Of a DNA stretch of 64,000 bases, positions 26,532-34,962 are shown in pieces (within the stretch, counting starts at the first letter, position 1; each line of letters opens with the position of its first letter). The DNA is taken from positions 1,718,501-1,782,500 of the forward strand of contig NZ_CP067129.1 of NCBI RefSeq assembly GCF_028553745.1, read 5' to 3'. The position numbers were made by a program, and so were the translations under genes. Under the pieces are notes generated by a model. It saw nothing but the letters and a program-made list of their open reading frames with translations. It had not been told where the DNA came from and searched no databases. Source of the stretch: Paracoccus seriniphilus (GTDB taxonomy: Bacteria; Pseudomonadota; Alphaproteobacteria; Rhodobacterales; Rhodobacteraceae).

Positions 26532-27292
26532 CGGAAGAACATCCCGGTCAATGCAAAATTGGCGGCCAATATGCCGACAGCCGCGGCGACCACGGCCGAT
26601 TTCGTCGCCCGGCCCACGCCTTCGGCCCCCCGCCCTGAGTGCATGCCAAACCAGCACCCGCTGACCGCGACGATCAGCCCGAAGAACGCGCCCTTGATCA
26701 GGCCGGACATGACGTCCCAATATTCCAGATAGGCCCAGCTGTTGGAAAGATAGGTGGCCGAATTGAACCCAAGTGAATTGATGCCGATCAGCCAGCCGCC
26801 CATGATCCCGATCACGTCCCCGACCGCCACCAGGCAGGGCACGGTCAGCATGGCCGCCCAGAGCCGCGGCGTCACCAGCCAGCGCATCGGATCGGTTGAC
26901 AGGGTTATCAGCGCGTCGATCTGTTCGGTCACCTTCATGGTGCCGATCTCGGCGGCGATGCTGCTGGCAACGCGCGCCGCGACCATCAGCCCCCCCAGAA
27001 CCGGCCCCAACTCGCGCACCATGCCGATGGCGACGATCGCCGGCACGACGTCACCGGCCTGAAAGCGCGCCCCGCCAGAATGGATCTGCAGCGCCAGTGC
27101 CGCGCCGGTGAACAGGGCGGTCAGACCGACCACGGGCAGGGAAAGCCAGCCGATCTGCAGCAATTGCGTCAGAAAGACACGCAGATAAAACGGCCTGACT
27201 CTGAAAAGCCCCCGCATCACGAACAGCGCCAGCGCTCCGGTTCCCCGGATACCGCGCAACGTGGCCCGCCCGATCAGCCCGACAGGGTTCAC
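26528..27292 (-). CDS. mlaE: ABC transporter permease, MlaE family
   Basis: Integral membrane permease (254 aa) with about six hydrophobic segments and the MlaE-family core (MVRELGPVLGGLMVAARVASSIAAEIGTMKVTEQIDAL region, read in parts). Together with MlaF it maintains outer-membrane lipid asymmetry. GTG start in a 4-nt overlap with the alanine racemase stop, so alr-mlaE-mlaF form one coupled unit. Confidence 0.9.
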   Translation of the reverse strand: MNPVGLIGRATLRGIRGTGALALFVMRGLFRVRPFYLRVFLTQLLQIGWLSLPVVGLTALFTGAALALQIHSGGARFQAGDVVPAIVAIGMVRELGPVLGGLMVAARVASSIAAEIGTMKVTEQIDALITLSTDPMRWLVTPRLWAAMLTVPCLVAVGDVIGIMGGWLIGINSLGFNSATYLSNSWAYLEYWDVMSGLIKGAFFGLIVAVSGCWFGMHSGRGAEGVGRATKSAVVAAAVGILAANFALTGMFFR

Positions 27293-28305
27293 AGATATGT
27301 CCGCTCGTATCGCTGCCCCAGCGACGTCAGGATTTCATAGCCGATGGTTCCGGCGTAATCGGCCACACGATCAATGGGCTGCTCGTCACAGATCAGATCA
27401 AGTTCGGCCGGAACGCCATCGAGGGCGCTGACATCGGCGGTCACGAGATCCATCGACACCCGCCCCACGATGGGACAGGGCCTGCCATCAGCGTAAAGGC
27501 TGGCCCCACTGGAGGACAGGGCACGGAAAATGCCATCAGCATAACCGGCAGCCACGGTCGCAATGCGGCAGCGCTCCGTAGCTGTCCAGGTTGAACCATA
27601 GCCGACGAATTCGCCCGGCTCGACCACACGCGTCTGGATCACCGGCAGCGACAGGCGCACGACGGGCCGTGCCTGCGCAAAGGGCAGGCCGCCATACATG
27701 CCGATTCCCGGGCGGACCAGATCGAAGTGATAATCCTTGCCCAGCAGGATGCCTCCGGTCGCGGCCAGCGACAACGGCACGTCACAGCCCTCGGTCATGG
27801 CGCGGAATGCGGCAAGCTGGCTGGCATTGGCGGGATGTTCGGGCTCATCGGCGCAGGCCAGATGAGACATGATGAAAGCGGGTCCGGCGGCCAATGCCTC
27901 GTCACGAATCGAGGCCCATTCCGCGGCCTCCATCCCAAGGCGGTTCATGCCGCTGTCCAGTTGCAGCGCGAAGGGCTGACCCGGACGCATGGCGCGATCG
28001 CGGAAGAACTGTTCAGTGCTGTTGAGAACCGGCACCAGCCCGCTCAGGTCCTGCCCTTCCATATGTCCCGACAGGACATTGATGCGGGCGTCCTCGGGCA
28101 GATGCCCGCGCAGCACCTGCCCTTCGCGGGCCAGCGCCACGAAGAAGTCGCGCGCTCCGGCCTCATAGAGTGCCGCGGCCACCCTGCCCGCGCCCAGGCC
28201 GTAAGCATCGGCCTTGACCACGGCGGCTGCCCGCGCTGTTGGAGCCATGGACGCAAGCGCCCGCCAGTTGGCCACGATGGCCTGAATATCGATCTGAAGT
28301 CCCAT
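27289..28305 (-). CDS. alr: Alanine racemase
   Basis: PLP-dependent fold-type III racemase (338 aa) that makes D-alanine for peptidoglycan. The PLP lysine lies in AAVVKADAYGLG near residue 32, and the second catalytic Tyr block is in GYGSTW. RVSMDLVTADVS and IGYEILTSL near the C-terminus fit the family. No good ribosome site is seen at the ATG. It shares a divergent upstream region with pccB. Confidence 0.93.
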   Translation of the reverse strand: MGLQIDIQAIVANWRALASMAPTARAAAVVKADAYGLGAGRVAAALYEAGARDFFVALAREGQVLRGHLPEDARINVLSGHMEGQDLSGLVPVLNSTEQFFRDRAMRPGQPFALQLDSGMNRLGMEAAEWASIRDEALAAGPAFIMSHLACADEPEHPANASQLAAFRAMTEGCDVPLSLAATGGILLGKDYHFDLVRPGIGMYGGLPFAQARPVVRLSLPVIQTRVVEPGEFVGYGSTWTATERCRIATVAAGYADGIFRALSSSGASLYADGRPCPIVGRVSMDLVTADVSALDGVPAELDLICDEQPIDRVADYAGTIGYEILTSLGQRYERTYL

Positions 28306-28363
28306 GCCGGTGGCATGACGCCGGCCCCCGCCCTCGTCAAGCCCACAGCGTCGAAATGCCGCT

Positions 28364-28460
28364 TTTGCATTTTTGCAATTTGCGATGGATCATTACCACA
28401 TAGTTTGCAAATTTCCTTGATTTTTCTTTCCTGCAACCTCGTGTCAGGATAGTTTGCAGC
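28364..28460 (+). promoter_or_regulatory. TTTGCAAA-type repeat cluster upstream of pccB
   Basis: Five TTTGCA-like elements occur in 97 nt: TTTGCATT (28364), TTTGCAAT (28372), TTTGCGAT (28379), a perfect TTTGCAAA (28404-28411) and TTTGCAGC (28453). PccR, the propionyl-CoA-responsive regulator of Rhodobacter and Paracoccus, is known to recognise paired TTTGCAAA motifs. The exact published 4-nt spacing is not seen, so this is a candidate site, not a proven one. Confidence 0.55.
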
Positions 28461-28481
28461 AACTGAACCGGGAGGCTTGCC

Positions 28482-30014
28482 ATGAAGGATATTCTGCAAG
28501 AGTTGGAGCGCCGTCGTGATGAAGCGCGGCTGGGTGGCGGCCAACGTCGCATCGACGCCCAACACAAGCGCGGCAAGCTGACCGCGCGCGAACGAATTGA
28601 GCTGCTTCTGGACGAAGGCAGTTTCGAAGAATTCGACATGTTCGTCGCCCATCGCAGCACCGATTTCGGAATGCAGGAAGACCGCCCCTATGGTGACGGG
28701 GTCGTCACGGGCTGGGGCACGATCAATGGCCGCATGACCTATGTCTTTTCGCAGGACTTCACGGTCTTTGGCGGCTCTCTGTCGGAAACCCATGCCCAGA
28801 AGATCTGCAAGGTCATGGACATGGCCATGCAGAATGGTGCCCCGATCATCGGCATCAATGATTCCGGCGGCGCGCGGATCCAGGAGGGCGTGGCCAGCCT
28901 TGCCGGCTATGCCGATGTGTTCCAGCGCAACATCATGGCCTCGGGTGTCATCCCGCAGATCAGCGTGATCATGGGGCCCTGCGCGGGCGGTGCTGTCTAT
29001 TCCCCGGCGATGACCGACTTCATCTTCATGGTGAAGGACACATCCTATATGTTCGTGACCGGCCCGGATGTCGTGAAGACCGTCACCAATGAGGTCGTCA
29101 CGGCCGAACAGCTTGGCGGTGCGGGCACGCACACCAGGAAAAGCTCGGTCGCCGATGGTGCATTCGAGAATGATGTCGAAGCCCTGTCCGAAATTCGCAG
29201 GCTGTTCGACTTTCTGCCGATGAACAATCGCGACACCGTCCCGGTTCGCCCCTTCTTCGACGACCCGGCCCGCATCGAGGAAAGTCTGGACACATTGATT
29301 CCGGACAATCCCAATCAGCCCTATGACATGAAGGAACTGATCGTGAAGATCGCCGACGAGGGCGACTTCTACGAGATCCAGAAGGACTTTGCGGGCAATA
29401 TCATCACCGGCTTCATCCGGCTGGAAGGGCGCACCGTCGGCGTCGTCGCCAACCAGCCGATGGTTCTGGCAGGCTGTCTGGATATCGACAGCTCGCGCAA
29501 GGCAGCGCGCTTCGTGCGTTTCTGCGATGCCTTCGAAATCCCGATCCTGACCTTCGTCGATGTTCCCGGCTTCCTGCCTGGCACCGGACAGGAATATGGC
29601 GGCGTCATCAAGCATGGCGCAAAGCTGCTGTTTGCCTATGGCGAAGCCACGGTCCCCAAAGTCACCGTCATCACCCGCAAGGCTTATGGCGGTGCCTATG
29701 ACGTCATGGCATCCAAACATCTGCGGGGCGATTTCAACTATGCCTGGCCCACGGCCGAGATCGCCGTGATGGGTGCCAAGGGCGCGGTCGAGATTCTCTA
29801 TCGCAACGAATTGGGCGACAACGACAAGATCGCGGCGCGCACCAAGGATTACGAGGACCGTTTTGCCAATCCCTTCGTGGCGGCCGAAAAGGGCTTTATC
29901 GACGAGGTGATCCAGCCCCGTTCGACCCGTCGCCGGGTGGCGCGCGCCTTTGCCTCGCTGCGCAGCAAGAAGCTGTCCAACCCGTGGAAAAAACACGACA
30001 ACATTCCTCTGTAG
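28482..30014 (+). CDS. pccB: Propionyl-CoA carboxylase beta subunit
   Basis: Carboxyltransferase subunit (510 aa) that transfers carboxyl from carboxybiotin to propionyl-CoA, giving methylmalonyl-CoA. Typical crotonase-like double domain, with [13 protein letters not shown] and the [17 protein letters not shown] block in the N-terminal half, and [11 protein letters not shown] and [11 protein letters not shown] in the C-terminal half. Strong GGGAGG ribosome site. First gene of the propionate cluster; works with PccA and the mutase downstream. Confidence 0.96.
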   Translation: MKDILQELERRRDEARLGGGQRRIDAQHKRGKLTARERIELLLDEGSFEEFDMFVAHRSTDFGMQEDRPYGDGVVTGWGTINGRMTYVFSQDFTVFGGSLSETHAQKICKVMDMAMQNGAPIIGINDSGGARIQEGVASLAGYADVFQRNIMASGVIPQISVIMGPCAGGAVYSPAMTDFIFMVKDTSYMFVTGPDVVKTVTNEVVTAEQLGGAGTHTRKSSVADGAFENDVEALSEIRRLFDFLPMNNRDTVPVRPFFDDPARIEESLDTLIPDNPNQPYDMKELIVKIADEGDFYEIQKDFAGNIITGFIRLEGRTVGVVANQPMVLAGCLDIDSSRKAARFVRFCDAFEIPILTFVDVPGFLPGTGQEYGGVIKHGAKLLFAYGEATVPKVTVITRKAYGGAYDVMASKHLRGDFNYAWPTAEIAVMGAKGAVEILYRNELGDNDKIAARTKDYEDRFANPFVAAEKGFIDEVIQPRSTRRRVARAFASLRSKKLSNPWKKHDNIPL

Positions 30015-30218
30015 TCGGCGGGACAGAATGAGAATGCACATCTGCGTGAATGATGCAGCCAGGCCACAGACCCGCAAGGTTTCACCTGCGGGCGAGTTGC
30101 GGTGCTGTCTCGGGCGACCACGGGACGGTAACATCCAAGTCAGGTCGGCCCGAGAAGAGGACGACCTGAATTCGAGCAGCCGGGCGTCAGCGCGCCCGCC
30201 ATTCAGGAGCAATATCGC

Positions 30219-30359
30219 ATGTCGAAGAAATTCATTCTCGGCCTCGTTCTGGTTTCGGCCTTTGCCGCCTGCCAGCGCCAGGAACCCGAAGTCTATGTGC
30301 CGACCGCAGCCGATCCGGTCACGACCGAGCCGGTCTACCAAGGCAAATACGGCAGCTAA
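30219..30359 (+). CDS. Tiny lipoprotein between pccB and pccA
   Basis: 46-aa protein with a lysine N-terminus (MSKK), a hydrophobic stretch and a lipobox ending SAFAAC, so a mature lipoprotein of about 29 residues is predicted after cleavage before Cys. The ribosome site is AGGAG at good spacing. The mature part is short and rich in Pro, Val and Thr. Function unknown. Similar tiny genes are recalled in pcc loci of related bacteria, but that was not checked. Confidence 0.65.
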   Translation: MSKKFILGLVLVSAFAACQRQEPEVYVPTAADPVTTEPVYQGKYGS

Positions 30360-30431
30360 CCCAACCAGGAAACACTTGCGCGGGCAGTCCGGCTGCCCGT
30401 GCATCCGGCGCCCCGACGACATGAGGGCACC

Positions 30432-30836
30432 ATGCTGAAACATCGTGGCTTTCCAGGCCGCCTGCCCGGCACCGACTATCAATTCACCATTCGCCGAGAG
30501 AATCGCAAGAAGGGCGCGACGCCAATCGTGCGCCGTGAACGTTTCCGCGATCGCAAGCCCGCAGACAAGCGGGCCGATGCCGGTTTTCTTTCAGCCCTGA
30601 TCCAGCATTTCGGCGCCGAGCCCTTTGAGCGCGGCAATCTGGACGCTGGCCGTATCGGCTGGCTGATCGGGCGTGAAATCGTTCCGGTCGGCGAATTTGA
30701 TCCCGCCGATTACGGGCAATTGCTGCAGATCGATTTCGAAGCCGCCGAAGCTTCCTTCCCGCAACTGTTTGCGTCGGGCCAACAGCCCGATTTCGACTGG
30801 GAAGAGCTCGATCTGGATGATGAGGACGAAGGGTGA
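30432..30836 (+). CDS. Conserved protein of unknown function in the pcc operon
   Basis: Soluble protein of 134 aa with a very basic N-terminal third (rich in Arg/Lys, up to about residue 50), a middle region with many hydrophobics (FLSALIQHFGAEPF ... VGEFDPADYGQLLQIDF) and a strongly acidic C-terminal tail ending DLDDEDEG. The start is ATG 30432, preceded by GAGGG. Its position between pccB and pccA suggests a role in carboxylase assembly or regulation, but no function is known to me. Confidence 0.7.
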   Translation: MLKHRGFPGRLPGTDYQFTIRRENRKKGATPIVRRERFRDRKPADKRADAGFLSALIQHFGAEPFERGNLDAGRIGWLIGREIVPVGEFDPADYGQLLQIDFEAAEASFPQLFASGQQPDFDWEELDLDDEDEG

Positions 30837-30972
30837 TGGAAATGCGCGGTTCTCTGCCAAATACCGCGATTTCACGCCCATGTCAGTTTGACGGGCTCAT
30901 CAACTATGTAATAGTCGGTTATCACTCAAAAGAACTGGCCCGCTCAGGGTCTTCAGATACAGGCACACATAA

Positions 30973-31212
30973 ATGCAAACTTCGTTGTTCCTCCGCCTCG
31001 CAGGCCTTACCGTTGCTGCAGCGGGTCTTTCCGCATGCGCCTCTGGCTATCAGACCGGCCTCACCCCCGATGCACAGCGTGCCGTCGGCGGCGCGGCCGC
31101 CGGTGCGGTCATCGCAAAAGTTCTGGATGAAGACATCGCGGCCGGTGCGGCCATCGGTGCCGCAGGCGGTGCCCTGTGCGACGACGTCGGTGTCTGCCAG
31201 AAAAGCTACTAA
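30973..31212 (+). CDS. Glycine-zipper lipoprotein, paralogue 1
   Basis: 79-aa lipoprotein with a lipobox ending GLSAC (Cys at about residue 22). The mature part has an Ala/Gly-rich glycine-zipper pattern (GGAAAGAVIAKVL ... AAIGAAGGALC) typical of 2TM-like outer-membrane or periplasmic lipoproteins. It ends with a conserved CDDVGVCQ pair of cysteines that may form a disulfide. A second gene downstream shares the AAIGAAGGALCDDV block. Confidence 0.7.
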   Translation: MQTSLFLRLAGLTVAAAGLSACASGYQTGLTPDAQRAVGGAAAGAVIAKVLDEDIAAGAAIGAAGGALCDDVGVCQKSY

Positions 31213-31275
31213 GACCCGAACTTGCGACCTCGCGGGGGCGGTTCCTGCGTCACTTCAACTGACTGGAAATGGAAC

Positions 31276-31488
31276 ATGCGGAAACTTCTCTCCTTCTCGG
31301 CGGTCCTCGCGGTCATCGCGGTTTCGGCCTGCACCCAGAACATCAATCCGACCGACACCGACCGCGCGCTTATCGGCGCCGGCGCGGGGGCTGTCATCGC
31401 AGATCTCGCCGGTGAAAACGTTCTGGGTGGCGCGGCAATCGGCGCAGCCGGCGGCGCCTTGTGCGACGACGTGCGCCTCTGCCAATAA
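31276..31488 (+). CDS. Glycine-zipper lipoprotein, paralogue 2
   Basis: 70-aa lipoprotein with lipobox ending AVSAC and a glycine-zipper core (GAGAGAVIADLAG ... AAIGAAGGALC) plus the CDDVRLCQ ending. It is clearly related to the preceding gene, so the two are a tandem duplication. Start taken at ATG 31276, which gives a proper signal sequence. A terminator-like stem follows before pccA. Confidence 0.7.
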   Translation: MRKLLSFSAVLAVIAVSACTQNINPTDTDRALIGAGAGAVIADLAGENVLGGAAIGAAGGALCDDVRLCQ

Positions 31489-31500
31489 CGGATTTGACCT

Positions 31501-31519
31501 GCGCGCCGTCGCGGCGCGC
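31501..31519 (+). other. GC-rich hairpin after the second lipoprotein gene
   Basis: GCGCGCC/GGCGCGC perfect 7-bp stem with a 5-nt loop, 12 nt after the stop codon and just before a stronger terminator-like stem. It may slow or process transcription into pccA. Confidence 0.45.
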
Positions 31520-31534
31520 AGAGAATCGTTCAGG

Positions 31535-31568
31535 ACCGTCCGTGACCTTGGGTCGCGGGCGGTTTTTT
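31535..31568 (+). terminator. Terminator-like stem just upstream of pccA
   Basis: A 13-bp stem, ACCGTCCGTGACC/GGTCGCGGGCGGT (two G-U pairs), with a 3-nt loop, is followed by six T residues. It lies 26 nt before the pccA start. If active, it would reduce read-through into pccA, so pccA may have its own promoter. Confidence 0.65.
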
Positions 31569-31593
31569 CATGTCTTTTCGACCGGGGGACCCC

Positions 31594-33642
31594 ATGTTCA
31601 AGAAAATCCTGATTGCCAACCGGGGTGAGATCGCCTGCCGGGTCATCAAGACCGCCCGCAAGATGGGCATCGCGACGGTAGCCGTCTATTCCGACGCCGA
31701 CCGCAATGCCCTGCATGTGAAAATGGCCGATGAGGCCGTTCACATCGGTCCTCCGCCGGCCAATCAATCCTATATCGTGATCGACAAGATCATGGATGCG
31801 ATCCGCCAGACCGGCGCCGAGGCCGTTCACCCCGGCTATGGCTTCCTGTCCGAGAACCGCAAGTTCGCCGAGGCGCTCGAGGCTGAAGGCGTTGCCTTTA
31901 TCGGCCCCCCCGCTTCCGCGATCGAAGCCATGGGCGACAAGATCACCTCGAAAAAACTGGCACAGGAAGCCGGGGTTTCAACGGTGCCGGGCTACATGGG
32001 CCTGATTGCCGATGCCGAAGAAGCCGTAAAAATTTCCGGCGAGATCGGCTATCCGGTCATGATCAAGGCCAGTGCCGGCGGTGGCGGCAAGGGCATGCGC
32101 ATTGCCTGGAATGACCAGGAGGCCCGCGAAGGTTTCGAATCCTCGAAGAACGAGGCTGCCAACAGCTTTGGTGACGACCGGATCTTCATCGAGAAATTCG
32201 TCACCCAGCCGCGTCATATCGAAATTCAGGTGCTGGCCGACAAGGCGGGCAATGCCGTCTATCTGCACGAGCGTGAATGCTCGATTCAGCGCCGCAACCA
32301 GAAGGTCATCGAAGAGGCACCCTCGCCTTTCCTTGACGAGGCCACCCGCAAGGCAATGGGCGAACAGGCCGTCGCATTGGCCAAGGCCGTGGACTATAGC
32401 AGCGCGGGAACCGTGGAATTCATCGTCGATGGCGACCGGAACTTCTATTTCCTCGAAATGAACACGCGGCTTCAGGTCGAACACCCGGTGACCGAACTGA
32501 TTACCGGCGTCGATCTGGTCGAACAGATGATCCGCGTCGCGGCAGGCGAGGCTTTGCCCTTTGCCCAGTCCGATCTGATCATCAATGGCTGGGCGATGGA
32601 AAGCCGGCTTTACGCCGAGGACCCCTATCGCGGCTTCCTGCCATCGATCGGGCGCCTCAGCCGCTATCGTCCGCCTTCGGAGATTGCGGCAGGTCCGCTG
32701 AAGGACACGGGAAACTGGGTCAACAGCACCGCTGGCGGCAACAGTCCCGTTGCAGTGCGCAATGATACCGGCGTCTATGAAGGCGGCGAAATCAGCATGT
32801 TCTATGACCCGATGATCGCGAAGCTGTGCACCTGGGCCCCGACCCGCGCCGATGCGATCGAGGCGATGCGCGTGGCGCTGGATGAATTCGAGGTCGAAGG
32901 CATCGGCCACAACCTGCCCTTCCTCTCGGCGGTGATGGATCATCCGAAATTTACTGCAGGTGAAATGACCACCGCCTTCATCGAAGAGGAATACCCCGAC
33001 GGATTCCAGGGTGTTGCTCCCTCGGAATCCGAGACGATGCGCATCGCGGCCGCGGCGGCAGCCATGCACCGGGTTGCGGAGATCCGTCGCACCCGTATCA
33101 GCGGACGGCTGGACAACCATGAGCGCCATGTCGGCGAGAATTGGGTTGTCTTTGTCGGTGATACCGAAGTTCCCGTGCGCATCCGGGCCGACCGCGACGG
33201 CGCCAATGTGATTGTCGACGGCCAGGATCTGCGTGTCGAAAGCAACTGGACCCCCGGCGATTCTCTGGCACGGCTGACGGTGGACGGCAAGCTGCTGGTG
33301 CTGAAGGTCGACCGGATCGCCGCCGGCTATCGGTTGCGCAGCCGTGGCGCGGATTTGAAGGTCCATGTCCGACGTCCACGTGCGGCCGAACTGGTGCGTC
33401 TGATGCCCCAGAAAGTTGCACCCGATACCTCGAAATACCTGCTGTGCCCGATGCCCGGCCTGATCGTGAAGATCAATGTCGCCGTCGGAGATGAGGTCGA
33501 GGAAGGCCAGCCGCTGGCCACCGTCGAGGCCATGAAGATGGAGAACATCCTGCGGGCCGAGAAGAAGGCCGTCGTCAAATCGGTAAATGCCGAGGCCGGA
33601 CAAAGCCTGAAGGTGGATGATGTGATTCTGGAGTTCGAATGA
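31594..33642 (+). CDS. pccA: Propionyl-CoA carboxylase alpha subunit
   Basis: Biotin carboxylase plus biotin carrier (682 aa). N-terminal FKKILIANRGEIACRV is the biotin carboxylase start. The ATP-grasp region contains KASAGGGGKGMR, and FLEMNTRLQVEHPVTE is the metal/bicarbonate block. The C-terminal biotinyl domain has VEAMKMEN, where the Lys carries biotin. Start chosen at ATG 31594 with GGGGGA upstream. Partner PccB is 3 kb upstream. Confidence 0.97.
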   Translation: MFKKILIANRGEIACRVIKTARKMGIATVAVYSDADRNALHVKMADEAVHIGPPPANQSYIVIDKIMDAIRQTGAEAVHPGYGFLSENRKFAEALEAEGVAFIGPPASAIEAMGDKITSKKLAQEAGVSTVPGYMGLIADAEEAVKISGEIGYPVMIKASAGGGGKGMRIAWNDQEAREGFESSKNEAANSFGDDRIFIEKFVTQPRHIEIQVLADKAGNAVYLHERECSIQRRNQKVIEEAPSPFLDEATRKAMGEQAVALAKAVDYSSAGTVEFIVDGDRNFYFLEMNTRLQVEHPVTELITGVDLVEQMIRVAAGEALPFAQSDLIINGWAMESRLYAEDPYRGFLPSIGRLSRYRPPSEIAAGPLKDTGNWVNSTAGGNSPVAVRNDTGVYEGGEISMFYDPMIAKLCTWAPTRADAIEAMRVALDEFEVEGIGHNLPFLSAVMDHPKFTAGEMTTAFIEEEYPDGFQGVAPSESETMRIAAAAAAMHRVAEIRRTRISGRLDNHERHVGENWVVFVGDTEVPVRIRADRDGANVIVDGQDLRVESNWTPGDSLARLTVDGKLLVLKVDRIAAGYRLRSRGADLKVHVRRPRAAELVRLMPQKVAPDTSKYLLCPMPGLIVKINVAVGDEVEEGQPLATVEAMKMENILRAEKKAVVKSVNAEAGQSLKVDDVILEFE

Positions 33643-33673
33643 CATCATCCCCGCGCCAGATCATTGCAAGACC

Positions 33674-33696
33674 GGCCCCTCCTGCCCCTAGGGGCC
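33674..33696 (+). other. Hairpin after pccA
   Basis: GGCCCCT/AGGGGCC perfect 7-bp stem with a 9-nt loop, 32 nt after the pccA stop. No T-run follows, so it is at most a weak terminator or a processing site. Confidence 0.35.
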
Positions 33697-33706
33697 TGCG
33701 GGGCTG

Positions 33707-34294
33707 ATGCCGCCCTTCGACTCATATCTTGCCCCGCAGGCACAACAGGCCGTGATCGCCGGCCTGTTTCTTGCGATCGGCTGGTGGGTCGTGGCCTATC
33801 AGAACCGGAGACGCGATGCGAAACTGCGCGCGGATCGGGTGCGTGATGTTCAGCGTGCGCTGTTCGCGGAAATTCGCGCCTATCTGGCGGCACTACGGCG
33901 CGATGATGTCGGAGCCTATGGCGCACAGATCCGCCAGCGAATCCTGTCGGAACCCGGCTATTTTCCGGTGATTCCGACCGAGAACAATGATGCGATCTTC
34001 AGGGCGATTGCTGGGGAAATCCACGTGCTGCCGCGTGATACGGTTGATCCGATCGTGCTGTATTACAGCCAGCTCAACGCGATATCAGCCATGATCGCGG
34101 ATCTGAGACAGCTTGATCTTGCTGTGATCGGCCCGGAAAGGGCCGCCAATATGTATCGGGATTACATTTCGATGAAGCTGGAAGCGCTTGAACTGGGCGA
34201 TCAGGCGCTGGCAGCGATTCGCGCCAATATCGACGGGCGCGCAGGCGAAGAAGATCGCCCTAGTAGCCCGGCTTCGGGCCAGTTCGGCCAGTGA
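33707..34294 (+). CDS. Membrane-anchored protein of unknown function
   Basis: Protein of 195 aa with one N-terminal transmembrane helix (about residues 14-31) followed by a basic stretch (RRRDAKLRADR) and a long, mostly helical cytoplasmic domain. A short Arg/Lys-rich cluster after the membrane suggests N-out topology with a cytoplasmic body. No family recognised. Lies 64 nt after pccA and may be part of the same transcript. Confidence 0.6.
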   Translation: MPPFDSYLAPQAQQAVIAGLFLAIGWWVVAYQNRRRDAKLRADRVRDVQRALFAEIRAYLAALRRDDVGAYGAQIRQRILSEPGYFPVIPTENNDAIFRAIAGEIHVLPRDTVDPIVLYYSQLNAISAMIADLRQLDLAVIGPERAANMYRDYISMKLEALELGDQALAAIRANIDGRAGEEDRPSSPASGQFGQ

Positions 34295-34383
34295 TCGGCG
34301 GAGGGTTGTAAGATGTCGTGCTCATCATGGAACTCCATTCCTTGTACTGTCAATATAGGGATGATTGCCCCGAATTTCAATTG

Positions 34384-34905
34384 TCACGGCATGACGCCCG
34401 CGCGGCCTATCTCTTGGCGACGCAACGGAAACTTGTCGATGGCGCGACTGATTTCGCGCGCATCCCAAGGCAAGGGCTTGCGCAGTTTGACCTGCCCGTC
34501 CTTGTCCATGACAACCAGCGAAAAGCCGCGCGGATGCAACAGCTGGCGCCAAGGGCTGTTGGCCTCGGGATCGGCATCGGTGATCACCACGACATCGCGC
34601 TCGACCAGGGCATCCGGACGGCTGCGCAAGGCCTCGAGCTGTTCGCGAAAGGCCGGGTCTTCGGGGGCATCGGCGAAAACCACCACCGGACGCGCAACCC
34701 AACGGAACTGTTCGGGCAGCACGCTTGACGCATCATATTCCGTGATGGCGACCGCTTCGGCTTCGGGAACGGCCGGGGCTTCCACCTCTTCCGGGCTTTG
34801 TGGCTGTGGCAAGGGGATATCGGGGACGACCGACGGCACAGCGGCTTCACGCGCAGGCCCCATGGCCGCAAGAGCCATCGCGAACAACAGGAAATTCAAC
34901 TTCAT
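34384..34905 (-). CDS. Secreted DUF4174-type protein
   Basis: 173-aa protein with a signal peptide (hydrophobic residues about 4-17) and, from about residue 65, a DUF4174-like thioredoxin-fold domain: a VLPEQFRWVARPVVVFAD start and FSLVVMDKDGQVKLRKPLPW near the end. An acidic Pro-rich linker (about 28-50) lies between. Start at ATG 34905 with GAGG upstream, 57 nt from the divergent mutase start. It is antiparallel to the surrounding propionate genes. Function unknown. Confidence 0.75.
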   Translation of the reverse strand: MKLNFLLFAMALAAMGPAREAAVPSVVPDIPLPQPQSPEEVEAPAVPEAEAVAITEYDASSVLPEQFRWVARPVVVFADAPEDPAFREQLEALRSRPDALVERDVVVITDADPEANSPWRQLLHPRGFSLVVMDKDGQVKLRKPLPWDAREISRAIDKFPLRRQEIGRAGVMP

Positions 34906-34962
34906 CGGCACCTCTTCCTTATATGAATATAGGACGAGCCAGCCTTTGGGAAAGGACGGATC

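Noticed and set aside
28044..30482. 812-codon minus-strand open frame
   Set aside because: Antisense to pccB and reading through alr in another frame; no recognisable domain and composition typical of a shadow frame.
31978..33648. 556-codon minus-strand open frame
   Set aside because: Antisense to pccA; no domain seen.
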